A stretch of DNA of 64,000 nt, from the NCBI RefSeq assembly GCF_001676615.1, contig NZ_LYXZ01000025.1:1-64000 (forward strand). The letters run 5' to 3'. A program made the translations under genes and the position numbers. Position 1 is the stretch's first letter; each line of letters begins with the position of its first letter. The DNA is from Labrys sp. WJW (GTDB taxonomy: Bacteria; Pseudomonadota; Alphaproteobacteria; Rhizobiales; Labraceae). The notes beneath the pieces were generated by a model. It worked only from the letters and a program-made list of their open reading frames with translations, did not search any database and had not been told where the DNA came from. Positions 25,779 to 33,782 of the stretch are shown here, in pieces.

Positions 25779-25904
25779 AAAGCGTTTTGTGATTTCTCGG
25801 GATCACCGAGAATCGCAAAGACGCGTGAGCCAATCCGTTGGATTGGCCCGGGAACAAAGAGTTAGAGCAAACAAGCGTTCGCGTGTGAACGCGCTTTGCT
25901 CTAG
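25779..25904. repeat. Dispersed intergenic repeat, family D (copy 2, longest)
   Basis: AAAGCGTTTTGTGATT at one end, GAATCGCAAAGACGCG and CCAATCCGTTGGATTGG inside, and GTGAACGCGCTTTGCTCTAG at the other end. It sits between two converging genes and provides the stop codon of the DUF3592 gene (CTAG). Copies: 2978-3078, 41642-41740, 62661-62760. Confidence 0.8.
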
Positions 25905-26317
25905 CGGGCGGTGCGCCTGCGGCCGATGACGGTCGTGAGGCCACCGACCAGCAGGAATGCCGCGCCGAGCAAGGCGGCAAGACCTGCAAAGAACCAGCGC
26001 CCAAGCAGACCGTCGAGCGTGGCGTCGGTCGGAACGGCCGGGTTATAGGCGACGGTCACGCTGTCGCCTTCGTGCAGGAAGGAACTGCGCACGAGGTTGG
26101 TGAAGCGGATGACACTGCCCTGCGGTGTCGAGAAGCTGACGACCGGATAGGGATTGACCGAAACGATGGTGCCGGAGGCAGAAGCCGTGCGGGGGCTACG
26201 CCATTCGTTCATGCCGAGCACGGGAGCGGTCAGCAATCCGACGAAGCCCAGGATGAGGAAGCTACGCCCCACGACACGCAGGACTGCCGGCCCCCGGACA
26301 CGTTTTACACTCACCAT
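25901..26317 (-). CDS. DUF3592 family membrane protein
   Basis: 138 residues with two transmembrane segments, at about 12-35 (LRVVGRSFLILGFVGLLTAP) and 107-131 (FAGLAALLGAAFLLVGGLTT), flanking a small beta domain (ASGTIVSVNPYPVVSFSTPQ ... SFLHEGDSVTVAYNP). That layout is DUF3592, of unknown function. ATG 26317 is preceded by no strong ribosome binding site. The stop codon lies inside a family D repeat. Confidence 0.85.
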   Translation of the reverse strand: MVSVKRVRGPAVLRVVGRSFLILGFVGLLTAPVLGMNEWRSPRTASASGTIVSVNPYPVVSFSTPQGSVIRFTNLVRSSFLHEGDSVTVAYNPAVPTDATLDGLLGRWFFAGLAALLGAAFLLVGGLTTVIGRRRTAR

Positions 26318-26386
26318 CGCTTCGTTCCAGTCGCAGTTCCGATGCCCCGGGGTTTACGGCACTTGCTGCCCCAAGGGAACAGCTAC

Positions 26387-26488
26387 AGCATCGAACCTGA
26401 TTTCTGAATCAGGCTCGATGCTGAAATTCCTTGTTGCCGCATCTTTTTTGCCGAAAACCGGTACCCACTTTTCGGCGCGATGCTCTAG
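26387..26488. repeat. Dispersed intergenic repeat, family A (copy 2)
   Basis: AGCATCGAACCTGATTTC, TGAATCAGGCTCGATGCT, then GCCGAAAACCGG and CCACTTTTCGGC, ending GATGCTCTAG. The first two strings form a stem. It matches 1-96 over its length. With family C it fills the 327-bp gap 26318-26644, which has no gene. Confidence 0.8.
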
Positions 26489-26531
26489 GTTGCGAGATCG
26501 GCGGGCTGCGGTCCGGCAGGAGTGAAGCAGC

Positions 26532-26610
26532 CGTCATTGCGAGCGCAGCGAAGCAATCCAGACTTGGCTCACACGGAGGACTGGATTGCTTCGCTGCGCT
26601 CGCAATGACG
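26532..26610. repeat. Dispersed inverted repeat, family C (copy 1)
   Basis: Two perfect 30-bp inverted arms around a 19-bp centre: the left begins CGTCATTGCGAGCGCAGCG, the right begins CTGGATTGCTTCGCTGCGC. The second copy is at 47383-47462. It lies beyond the stop codon of the DoxX gene. Confidence 0.85.
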
Positions 26611-26644
26611 AAAATCCAGCTCGGCCATCAAAACGGCTTTCGTC

Positions 26645-27091
26645 CTAGAACAGGATGCGCCTCAGAGGGGCGGGTAGGGAGGACATATGCCGCAGCAACC
26701 TGTCCAGCGACAAGCTGCCGGATCCGGCAATCGATAGGACGAACATGCCCCCGGCGATGGCGAGGTCCTTCTCGAAATGCAGCAATTCGTTCTGGCTTGA
26801 GAAGTCCATGTGGAAAAGCGTTGCCGTCGCGAGGCAGAACAGGCCAAGCATGATGGCCCCAATGCGGGCAAGCACGCCGAGGGCAAGGGCCAGGCCTGCA
26901 CCCAGTTGCAGCGTGATGACGCCGACGACCAGGGGCGCGCCGATGCCGATCACCGCCATGGCCTCCACGGTGCGCGTGAAATGCAGCGCCAGGGTCGTGC
27001 CTTCGTGAACGAAGATCAGGGCGAGCAGCAGCCTGCCGGCGAGCAGCATGGCATCGGCGAGCCCGGCCTTAATCTTGCTGATTGGGGTCAT
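26645..27091 (-). CDS. DoxX family membrane protein
   Basis: 148 residues with four transmembrane helices: AMLLAGRLLLALIFVHEGTT, IGAPLVVGVITLQLGAGLAL, RIGAIMLGLFCLATATLFHM and LAIAGGMFVLSIAGSGSLSL. This is the DoxX/YphA pattern; members are linked to respiratory or redox membrane complexes. The start is the ATG at 27091, eight bases after GGAGG, rather than the GTG nine bases upstream. Last gene of the run MBL-TPR-DoxX on the minus strand (59 bp after the TPR gene). Confidence 0.88.
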   Translation of the reverse strand: MTPISKIKAGLADAMLLAGRLLLALIFVHEGTTLALHFTRTVEAMAVIGIGAPLVVGVITLQLGAGLALALGVLARIGAIMLGLFCLATATLFHMDFSSQNELLHFEKDLAIAGGMFVLSIAGSGSLSLDRLLRHMSSLPAPLRRILF

Positions 27092-27149
27092 TGCAGCCAC
27101 CTCCGGGAGAGAGGGCCGGCAAGTGCCTTGGCGCCTGCCGGCTCACACG

Positions 27150-27614
27150 TCACTTCGTCACCTTGGTATCGATGGCTTTCTGCAGGTCTTCGAGTTCCTC
27201 GCAGCCTTGGGGACACAGCTTGCCGAGTTCCGACAACTGCACCTTGGCCTTGTCGACGTCGCCTGTCTCGACATAGAGCTCGCCGAGATATTCCCGGGCG
27301 GCCTTGTGCCCGGGCTGCAGTTCCAGTGCCTTGGTGTAGTAGGTCACTGCCGTCTGGTAGTCGCCGGTCTTGCGCAGCGTGAAGCCGAGCAGATTGTAGA
27401 CGTCGGCCTGCTGGGTGTCTTCGGCCAGGCCCCGCAGTTCCTCCAGCGCGCCGGTATAGTTCTTGGCCTCGATCTTGGCCTTGACGGAGGTCAGGTCGGG
27501 GGCATCGGTGGACTCGATATTGTCGACGGCATAGGCGGGTATCGAGAGCAGGGTGGTGGTCACCGCGGCCAAAGCCAGCGTGGCCACCGCGGTTGCGATT
27601 GCATATTTCAGCAT
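27150..27614 (-). CDS. Exported tetratricopeptide-repeat protein
   Basis: 154 residues with a signal peptide (ATLALAAVTTTLLSIPAYA) and about three TPR units: NYTGALEELRGLAED, ADVYNLLGFTLRKTGDYQTA with YYTKALELQPGHKAAREYLG, and LYVETGDVDKAKVQLSELGK. Two cysteines near the end (LCPQGCEEL) could form a disulfide. Probably a periplasmic adaptor working with its neighbours, a metallo-beta-lactamase-fold hydrolase and a DoxX membrane protein. 33 bp separate it from the hydrolase gene. Confidence 0.88.
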   Translation of the reverse strand: MLKYAIATAVATLALAAVTTTLLSIPAYAVDNIESTDAPDLTSVKAKIEAKNYTGALEELRGLAEDTQQADVYNLLGFTLRKTGDYQTAVTYYTKALELQPGHKAAREYLGELYVETGDVDKAKVQLSELGKLCPQGCEELEDLQKAIDTKVTK

Positions 27615-27647
27615 GGTTTTCTCTCCTGAGGGCAGGGATATCGGGTT

Positions 27648-28622
27648 TCAGAGCTGCGTGGTCGGCGTGAAGCCATAGGCATTGCCGTCCTTTACGAAGG
27701 TCCCGCTGCCGGGGAACGGGAAATGCGAACCGCAGATCCTGACATTGTCGGCGATTACCCGGTCGATGAGCTTGCGCCGGGTGGCGATGGCCATGGGGCC
27801 ATCCTGGTCATAGGCGCCTTGCCAGTCCGGATGCGGGGCGAGAAGGGCGGGCACGTACATGATGTCGGCCGAGACCATGAACTGCTCGTTGCCGGAACCG
27901 AGGAGGTAGACCGAGTGCCCCGGCGTGTGGCCTGGTGCCGACAGGATCTGGATGCCGGGCGCGACTTCCGCACCGTCCTGCACCAGCTTCCAGTTCTTCC
28001 ATTTCGGAAAGTTCTCGACGATGCGCTTGCCGGCGGGCCGCCGCCCCTCGGCGAGCTTCTCGACACGCGACGGGTCCGTCCACCAATTATACTCCGTGGC
28101 GCTGACGATCAGTTCCGCATTGGGGAAGACGGGCGCGTTGGTGCCCTTTTCCATCAGCCCCCAGACATGATCGGGATGGAAATGCGAAATCATGATGGTG
28201 TCGATGGCCTTGTAGTCGATGCCGGCTGCGGCCATGTTGGCCGGCAGATGCGTGGCATTGGCCTGCCATTGGCCGACACCCGAGCCGGCATCCATCATGA
28301 TCAGCTTGCCGTTGACCTTGAGCACGACCACCGTGAGGGGGATCGGCATGAACTCGGTGGTCAGGCCGGCCTTCGACAAGGCCGCCTTGGTATCCTCCAC
28401 CGAGGCATTCTTGATGAAGGTCGGGTCGTGGGGCTTGCGCCAGATGCCATCATAGATGGCAGTCACCTCGATGGATCCGACCTTGTATTTGTAGAAGCCC
28501 ACGCTTGGCTCGACCGGCGTCTGGGCGAGGGCAGGGGCTATGAATTCAAGTCTTCCCGCCAGGCCGAACGCCGCGGCGGCCGCCGCAGAACCCAGCACCG
28601 TACGGCGCGTCATCTTCAGCAT
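27648..28622 (-). CDS. Exported metallo-beta-lactamase-fold hydrolase
   Basis: 324 residues. A Tat-like signal (MTRRTVLGSAAAAAAFGLAG) targets the folded protein to the periplasm. The metal-binding motif is ISHFHPDHVWGL (HxHxDH), with GHTPGHSVYLL and SADIMYVPAL as the further ligand regions and a final GSHFPFPGSG. Similar proteins hydrolyse lactones, sulfur or phosphorus compounds; the substrate is not evident. The ATG at 28622 is eight bases after AGGAG, so I prefer it to the GTG at 28631. First gene of a likely operon with the TPR and DoxX genes. Confidence 0.9.
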   Translation of the reverse strand: MLKMTRRTVLGSAAAAAAFGLAGRLEFIAPALAQTPVEPSVGFYKYKVGSIEVTAIYDGIWRKPHDPTFIKNASVEDTKAALSKAGLTTEFMPIPLTVVVLKVNGKLIMMDAGSGVGQWQANATHLPANMAAAGIDYKAIDTIMISHFHPDHVWGLMEKGTNAPVFPNAELIVSATEYNWWTDPSRVEKLAEGRRPAGKRIVENFPKWKNWKLVQDGAEVAPGIQILSAPGHTPGHSVYLLGSGNEQFMVSADIMYVPALLAPHPDWQGAYDQDGPMAIATRRKLIDRVIADNVRICGSHFPFPGSGTFVKDGNAYGFTPTTQL

Positions 28623-28797
28623 TTTGGTCACTCCTGTTCAACGGCTCATGCCGGACGGCGCACTGGCAATCAGTGCCTCCGCTGAGTGACCAGACCCGAA
28701 GGCGCCCGGAGTTATTCCCGCGCGATGCAAAGTTTTTTCGAGAGCCCGTATCCGGCGCGCTGGGGTCGAGATACGCCGGGGCAAGGTCCCGCCCGTT

Positions 28798-29616
28798 CTA
28801 GACGGACGGCAGCGGCGTTTTTCCGCGTAGGGGCGATGCCTCCAGCAGGAGGCCCTGCAAGGATTGGCGGAGGGCCGGGGTGCAGGCGAGAACCTCGTGG
28901 TCCTCCAGCAGGCCGGGACCGTGCGGAAAGCCGCCGGTCCAGCCGCCGGCCTCTTCGACCAGGAGCAGGCCGGCGAGAACATCCCAGCTCTTGAGCGAGA
29001 GTTCGCAGAAGCCGTCGATGCGGCCGCAGGCGAGCGCTGCCAGTCCCATTGCCGCAGAGCCGTTCTGGACGAAGGCGTAGCCCTGCGCGAGGAGGCCATG
29101 GACCAGCCGTAGATAATCAGCCGCAGGGTGCCTGCTCGAATATCCTGCATCGACGATCGCATCCCATGGGCCTTGCGTGGTCCGGACCCGGATGGGCCGG
29201 CCGTTGCAGAAGGCGCCATGGCCGCGCCGGGCGGTGAAGATTTCGTCGCTGACGGGATCGTAGACGATGCCGCTCTGCGTCCGGCCATCGATGCAAAAGG
29301 CGATCGACACGGCGAAATGGGCTAGGCCGCGGGCGAAGTTCAGGGTGCCGTCGATCGGATCGATGACCCAGAGATGCCGCGCGGGAGCACCGCCGGTTTC
29401 CTCGGTCAGAATGCCGTCGGCCGGGAACGCCCCGGCGAGTTGGTCGATGAGGAAACGATCGATTTCCAAATCGGCCTGGGTCACCGGATCGTGCCGGCCT
29501 TTTTCGATGTTGGACGCGGCCTCGCAGGAGCGGAAGTGGCGACGTGCGATCGCTCCGGCCTCACGGGCACAGTCCTGGGCGAAGTGATGCCGCCGGTCGA
29601 TATCGTCACCGGTCAC
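28798..29616 (-). CDS. Inositol monophosphatase family protein
   Basis: 272-residue Mg-dependent, Li-sensitive-type phosphatase. The signature is seen as GILTEETGG (first metal Glu), LWVIDPIDGTLNFARGLAHF, and LKSWDVLAGLLLVEEAGG near the C-terminus. Substrates in this family include inositol phosphate, histidinol phosphate, fructose-1,6-bisphosphate and 3'-phosphoadenosine phosphate. The start is a GTG overlapping the TGA stop of the GntR gene (GTGA), so it is coupled to that regulator, which argues for a sugar- or polyol-phosphate substrate. Confidence 0.9.
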   Translation of the reverse strand: MTGDDIDRRHHFAQDCAREAGAIARRHFRSCEAASNIEKGRHDPVTQADLEIDRFLIDQLAGAFPADGILTEETGGAPARHLWVIDPIDGTLNFARGLAHFAVSIAFCIDGRTQSGIVYDPVSDEIFTARRGHGAFCNGRPIRVRTTQGPWDAIVDAGYSSRHPAADYLRLVHGLLAQGYAFVQNGSAAMGLAALACGRIDGFCELSLKSWDVLAGLLLVEEAGGWTGGFPHGPGLLEDHEVLACTPALRQSLQGLLLEASPLRGKTPLPSV

Positions 29617-30383
29617 GATTTCCGCTCGCGCCTTGCCAGCAAAGAGCGCCTGACGTCTTCCTCCGCCTCGTCGAGCAGGGAGGTGATGGCCTTGGCCGTG
29701 GCGGCCGGATCTCGCCTGGCGATGTTGTCGACGACGGCCTGATGCAAGGCGAGCGAATGGCCCTGGCCCTCGGGATTGTCGTCCGTCAGACGGAAGCTGA
29801 TCACCAGGGCCGTCTCGATCAGCGCCGCGAGCGAGCCGATCAGTTCGTTGCCGGATATACGCAGGATGGCCTGGTGAAATGCCAGGTCCGGCACGGCGAA
29901 GCGTTCGCTGTCGTCGCCGGCCTGTTCCATTTGTGAGATCAGCCGCTGCAGCTGCGCAATCTGTTCGGCGCTGGCCCGCTCGGCGGCGAGGGCGGCTGCC
30001 ATCGGCTCGATGGCGCGGCGCAGTTCGAACAGGGAACGCGCCTCTTCAGCCGTGGTTCTCGACCCGTAGCGCCAGACCAGCACGTCGGGGTCGAGAAAGT
30101 TCCAGTCCTGCCGGGGGCGTACGCGCGTGCCTACCTTGGGGCGCATTTCCACCATGCCCTTGTTGGCAAGCACCTTGACGACTTCCCGCAGCACCGTGCG
30201 GCTGACGCCATGGGCCGCGCTCCAGTCATCGGCATTCGGCAATTGATCGCCGGGCGCGAGTTCGCCCCGCACGATGCTCTGGCCGATGTCGTTGAGGAGG
30301 CGCGAATAGAGGCTTGTGCCGGTGGCATTCCCTCCCCGCGAAGTCATGGGCGAAACCTTGGAAGGAGGGACTGCATTCTTCAT
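29613..30383 (-). CDS. GntR-family (FadR/FCD) transcriptional regulator
   Basis: 256 residues. The winged helix begins LYSRLLNDIGQSIVRGELAP and contains WSAAHGVSRTVLREVVKVLA and GTRVRPRQDWNFLDPDVLVW, the latter typical of the sugar-acid FadR branch. The C-terminal FCD helix bundle contains the metal/ligand histidines in DLAFHQAILRISGNELIGSL and ALHQAVVDNIARRD. ATG 30383 is preceded by AAGGA. It is followed by the overlapping IMPase gene. The operator is not recognisable in the short upstream region. Confidence 0.9.
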   Translation of the reverse strand: MKNAVPPSKVSPMTSRGGNATGTSLYSRLLNDIGQSIVRGELAPGDQLPNADDWSAAHGVSRTVLREVVKVLANKGMVEMRPKVGTRVRPRQDWNFLDPDVLVWRYGSRTTAEEARSLFELRRAIEPMAAALAAERASAEQIAQLQRLISQMEQAGDDSERFAVPDLAFHQAILRISGNELIGSLAALIETALVISFRLTDDNPEGQGHSLALHQAVVDNIARRDPAATAKAITSLLDEAEEDVRRSLLARRERKS

Positions 30384-30512
30384 TCTATCCTTGTTGGCTA
30401 GATATCATGCCGCCGATATGCATCTCAGGACGATATGACGGTGGGGTGGAACGGCAAGCTTGCCTTGGTAAAGCTGCCGCGTCCAATCCCCACCGCGCCT
30501 GGATTCTTCAGA

Positions 30513-32438
30513 TCACAACTTCATGTCGAGATTGATCCTGAAGGCATGGCCCTGGGTGTGGCTGGCAAGCTGGCCGGAATAGGTGGCGCCCAGGGTTGCG
30601 TTCGCCGAGAGCGCGACGTCGACGCCGGCCTCGACAGCCAGCGCATCCTTGGCGAGCGGCGCGCCGGCTATCGTGAAGGACGCGCCATTGTTGAAGGCGA
30701 GCTTTGCGTTCTGGGTCACGTCGTCGAAGGCGTGCTGCCAGCCAAGCGTGCCGCGCAGGGTCAGCGTGGTCCCGGCAAGGTCGAAGGCGGTCGAGGCATG
30801 GAGCCCCAATGTGGTGTAAACCATGTCCGTCGAGCTCTTCGGACTGGCCAGCGCAGCCGTGGTGCCGCCCTTCTCGGCAAAGCCATTCGTGTCCAGATGG
30901 ACATAAGCGAGATTGGCGAAAGGCTCGAAGACGTTACGGCCCAGATCGAAGCGATAGCTGAGTTCACCAAAGGCCTGCGCCGTCGCGGCGTCGTAATGCC
31001 CCGAAAGCGTCTCGCGGAAGGCGGGGAACACCACGTTGCGCTTGGTGTCGACATTGTGCCAGCCATAGATGGCGCCGGTTCGAAAGCCGAGCTGCCCCCA
31101 TCGCGTGCCGCCATAGAGGCCGACCTGGTAGTTGTTGCTGGACCCGTCCGAACTCCGGGCGGAAACGTCGAAGCTGGTGTGGCTGTAGCCGGCGAGGACG
31201 CCGAGGCGCCAGTCCCCGACCGGCGCATCGATGCCGCCGATGAAGCCGCCGCTGGTGCGGTCAAAAGAGGCGGCGTCACCCGAGCCTTCGGCCCTGCCAG
31301 TGGCGGCGAAGGGCGTGCCCCAGACGACGATGCCGTCGGTGCTGCCAGTGGCGACCCCGCCGGACGTTCCGGCGATGCCGCCGAAGGCCGAGCGCAGGCG
31401 CCGGTTGGCCGCATCACGCGGGTAGCGGCTGTCTTCGATAAGGGCACCCTTGATATCGGCGTGGATCTCGCCCGAAAGTGCGTTTCCGAACGGGCGCACG
31501 TAGCGGTAGAAGCCGATTGCGGTCTCACCGGGATGGTTCGGGTCTTCCTCCCGGTTCAGAATATGCATCGACCAGCCGTCGGGCGTGTTCTTGAAGACCA
31601 GCCCCTCGATCTCCTGCTCGCCGTCGATCTTGAGATTGCCGATGAGCTCGACCTGCCCCGTCAGCAGATTGGCGCGGTAGATCAGCTTCTGGTCGTTATC
31701 GGTCGAAAAATACATCCAGCCATTGAAGATCTTGCCGCCTTGCGCCTGATCGATGGTCTGCGACAGGGGAATGTATTTCTGGAACGACCAGTCCGAAATA
31801 TTGTAGACGGCGAGTTCGGTCGCGTTTTCATAGGCCATGCCGTAGCCGACACCGTTCTTGGCGTCCACGGCCACCCAGCTGGCGACGTCATGCGTACCGT
31901 GCGGTGGATTGAGCGCGAATGCCTGGCCCAGATAGGTCAGTGTCTTGGCGTCATAGATGGCGAAGACCGGTCGTTCGTATTTCTCGTTGGTGGTCGGCGA
32001 GCGGTTGCTCGTGTCCAGGGAGATGTAGAGCTTGCCGTCGGCATAATCGATGTCGCCGATATGGTTGAGCCCGATATCCGAAAACTGGGAGGGGTTCTTC
32101 AGGATGTCCGGAATGGCGGGCGTGACCAGCAATTTGGGATCGAAGGAGCCATTGGTCATTTCCAGGGCATTGGTGCCGGAAAAATACCAATTGGTGCCAT
32201 CGGTGGTGACGCCTTGCCCACGGGAGGCGTCCACACCCGAGAACATCGTCTTTTCGACCATGATCCACGGCTCGACCGCGAGGGCCGGCAGGCTGGTGGC
32301 AGCCAGCAGCGACAGGCCGGCAAGGCATGGCCATGCGGCCCTGCGCAGCCGATATTTGGGGTGGGCGCAGGTAAGGGGAGGGCAAGGAGCGGCGTCTTCA
32401 GGCGGCTTGCTCGGCCTGTCAGGCGTTGTCGCGGTCAT
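30513..32438 (-). CDS. Autotransporter with a globular, propeller-like passenger
   Basis: 641-residue type V secreted protein. A long N-region precedes the signal core (WPCLAGLSLLAATSLPALA, cleaved near 52). The passenger (about 55-350) has repeated strand-turn units such as YADGKLYISLDTSN, VFAIYDAKTLTYLG, FNGWMYFSTDNDQKLIYRAN and IDGEQEIEGLVFKN, suggesting a beta-propeller rather than the usual beta-helix. A linker and translocator follow, about 370-641, with alternating strands (GVLAGYSHTSFDV; VGLYGGTRWGQLGFRTGAIY; ATLGATYSGQLASHTQGHAF). The last residue is Leu, not the usual Phe/Trp. ATG 32438 is chosen because it gives the shortest chain with a full signal; the frame is open 61 codons further. 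Confidence 0.85.
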   Translation of the reverse strand: MTATTPDRPSKPPEDAAPCPPLTCAHPKYRLRRAAWPCLAGLSLLAATSLPALAVEPWIMVEKTMFSGVDASRGQGVTTDGTNWYFSGTNALEMTNGSFDPKLLVTPAIPDILKNPSQFSDIGLNHIGDIDYADGKLYISLDTSNRSPTTNEKYERPVFAIYDAKTLTYLGQAFALNPPHGTHDVASWVAVDAKNGVGYGMAYENATELAVYNISDWSFQKYIPLSQTIDQAQGGKIFNGWMYFSTDNDQKLIYRANLLTGQVELIGNLKIDGEQEIEGLVFKNTPDGWSMHILNREEDPNHPGETAIGFYRYVRPFGNALSGEIHADIKGALIEDSRYPRDAANRRLRSAFGGIAGTSGGVATGSTDGIVVWGTPFAATGRAEGSGDAASFDRTSGGFIGGIDAPVGDWRLGVLAGYSHTSFDVSARSSDGSSNNYQVGLYGGTRWGQLGFRTGAIYGWHNVDTKRNVVFPAFRETLSGHYDAATAQAFGELSYRFDLGRNVFEPFANLAYVHLDTNGFAEKGGTTAALASPKSSTDMVYTTLGLHASTAFDLAGTTLTLRGTLGWQHAFDDVTQNAKLAFNNGASFTIAGAPLAKDALAVEAGVDVALSANATLGATYSGQLASHTQGHAFRINLDMKL

Positions 32439-32961
32439 GGTCTCGATCTCTCGGGGTAGGGGTCTTGTGGTTGCGCGGCAGGCGCGCGGCAGCATCCGCC
32501 GGCCCGCAGGTCGGCGATGACGTTCGAAAATTTGGCTAAGGCAACGTGACCCGGCCGGGGCGTTAACCGCCCGGCCCTGGACATTGGCAGGGACTGGGAA
32601 GAGGCGCGCCATTACGGGCAAATTCGTATCGGCGCGAGGAAGGTACAGTCAGAGCTTCGGCTTGCTGAAGCGTGCCGTCATCCGCAGTGCGGAGAGGGGG
32701 ATCCCGGCGAAATGGCGAGCTGAGTGAGAATTTCCTATCGATGGTCATTATGCGCGGTCGCGAGCAGACTGCTTCGATGCACAGTCCGATGAGCGGCCTG
32801 GCCCAGTGCTTGCTCGACGAGGTGCTTCATAGAGATCGCTCGTGACAATAGTATGAATAATATGAAGAATAGAAGGGGGCATCGTCGAGCCTGGCCGAGG
32901 CGGCTCGGCTGGCGAACGCGACGTCGGAATTCCGGCAGATAGCCTGGGAAAAAGAGCGGAA
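32439..32961. other. 523-bp gap between matR and the autotransporter gene
   Basis: No gene is supported here. An interrupted GC-rich dyad (CCGGCCGGGGCG, then CCGCCCGGCC; about 32552-32578) and an AT-rich stretch near 32840-32872 (ATAGTATGAATAATATGAA) stand out. The latter is the likeliest place for the autotransporter promoter or a regulator site, but I cannot assign boxes with confidence. Confidence 0.4.
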
Positions 32962-33621
32962 CTATTCCGCCGCTGCCCGATTGAGCGAAGCGATCAGGTC
33001 GGTGAAGCGCTCGCCCTGCACCGCGACATGGTCATAGAGGCGCGTGGAGGCGAGGGTGCTGTCGCCGGCCAGCAGGGCATCAACGATGGCTTCATGCTCG
33101 GCCAGCGACGTGCGCATGCGGTTGCGCACGCGTAGTTGCAGCCGGCGGAAGGGGGCGAGGCGCTTATGCAGGGCCGTGGCTTGCTCGGCGATGAAATCGT
33201 TGCCGCTTGCCACATAGATGGCGCGATGGAAGCGCTCGTTCTCGTAATAATAGACGTCCATGTCGCCGCTGTCGGCCGCCTTGCGGCAGGCTTCGAGCGT
33301 CTCCCTCAGTGCGGCCTCGTCGCTCGGCAGCAGGCGGCGGGCGGCGAGGCGCCCACAGATCGCCTCGAATTCGGCCATCAGGCTGAACATGTCGATCAGG
33401 CGCTTGGGGTCGGGCGCGCTGACGATGGCGCCGCGATGCGGGCGAATCTCGACCAGGCCGGCTGCCGCCAATTGCTGGAGAGCCTCGCGGATCGGTGTGC
33501 GCGAGACCCCGAACCGGGCCGCCAGCGAGACCTCGTCGAGCCTGTCGCCGGGCTTGAACACGCCGGTGGCGATTTCCTCTTCGATCTGGTTGCGCAGGCG
33601 GGTCGCGGGTTTTTCGCTCAT
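32962..33621 (-). CDS. matR: GntR-family (FCD) repressor of malonate genes
   Basis: 219 residues. The DNA-binding domain has LRNQIEEEIATGVFKPGDRL, DEVSLAARFGVSRTPIREAL and LVEIRPHRGAIVSAPDP; the FCD domain has FHRAIYVASGNDFIAEQ and HEAIVDALLAGD with the expected histidines. It is divergent from a TRAP/malonyl-CoA operon, and TTGTATACAA overlaps its own -10 box. This matches the malonate regulator MatR of Rhizobium, whose box I recall as containing TTGTATACA. MSEKPAT (33621) is preferred over a start 18 bases upstream. The regulator role is inferred from context and motif. Confidence 0.88.
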   Translation of the reverse strand: MSEKPATRLRNQIEEEIATGVFKPGDRLDEVSLAARFGVSRTPIREALQQLAAAGLVEIRPHRGAIVSAPDPKRLIDMFSLMAEFEAICGRLAARRLLPSDEAALRETLEACRKAADSGDMDVYYYENERFHRAIYVASGNDFIAEQATALHKRLAPFRRLQLRVRNRMRTSLAEHEAIVDALLAGDSTLASTRLYDHVAVQGERFTDLIASLNRAAAE

Positions 33622-33681
33622 GGCCGATATCCTCCGCAATCTCGTACGACTCCCGGCACGAGGGAGTCAATCTCGTAAAAC

Positions 33682-33691
33682 TTGTATACAA
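33682..33691. promoter_or_regulatory. MatR-type operator
   Basis: Perfect palindrome TTGTATACAA in the matR-matP intergenic region, inside the minus-strand -10 region. It resembles the known FCD-regulator site style and the reported Rhizobium mat box. Confidence 0.7.
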
Positions 33692-33711
33692 TTTTATTGT
33701 AACTGTTTCAA
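33683..33711 (-). promoter_or_regulatory. matR promoter
   Basis: Minus strand TTGAAA (33711-33706), 17-bp spacer, TATACA (33688-33683). The -10 box is within the operator, so matR should be autorepressed. Confidence 0.6.
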
Positions 33712-33725
33712 AATTGCAATAATGA
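33697..33725 (+). promoter_or_regulatory. Promoter of the malonate operon
   Basis: TTGTAA (33697-33702), 17-bp spacer, TAATGA (33720-33725), leaving a leader of about 50 bases to the matP ATG. The operator lies just upstream. Confidence 0.45.
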
Positions 33726-33782
33726 TGAATGCAACCGCAGGCGGAACCAGCCAGCCTCGGATGGATTGAAGAGGAAAACGCC

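Noticed and set aside
30435..32459. 674-codon open frame antisense to the autotransporter gene
   Set aside because: No motif, no start signal; the opposite strand has a signal peptide, passenger and barrel.
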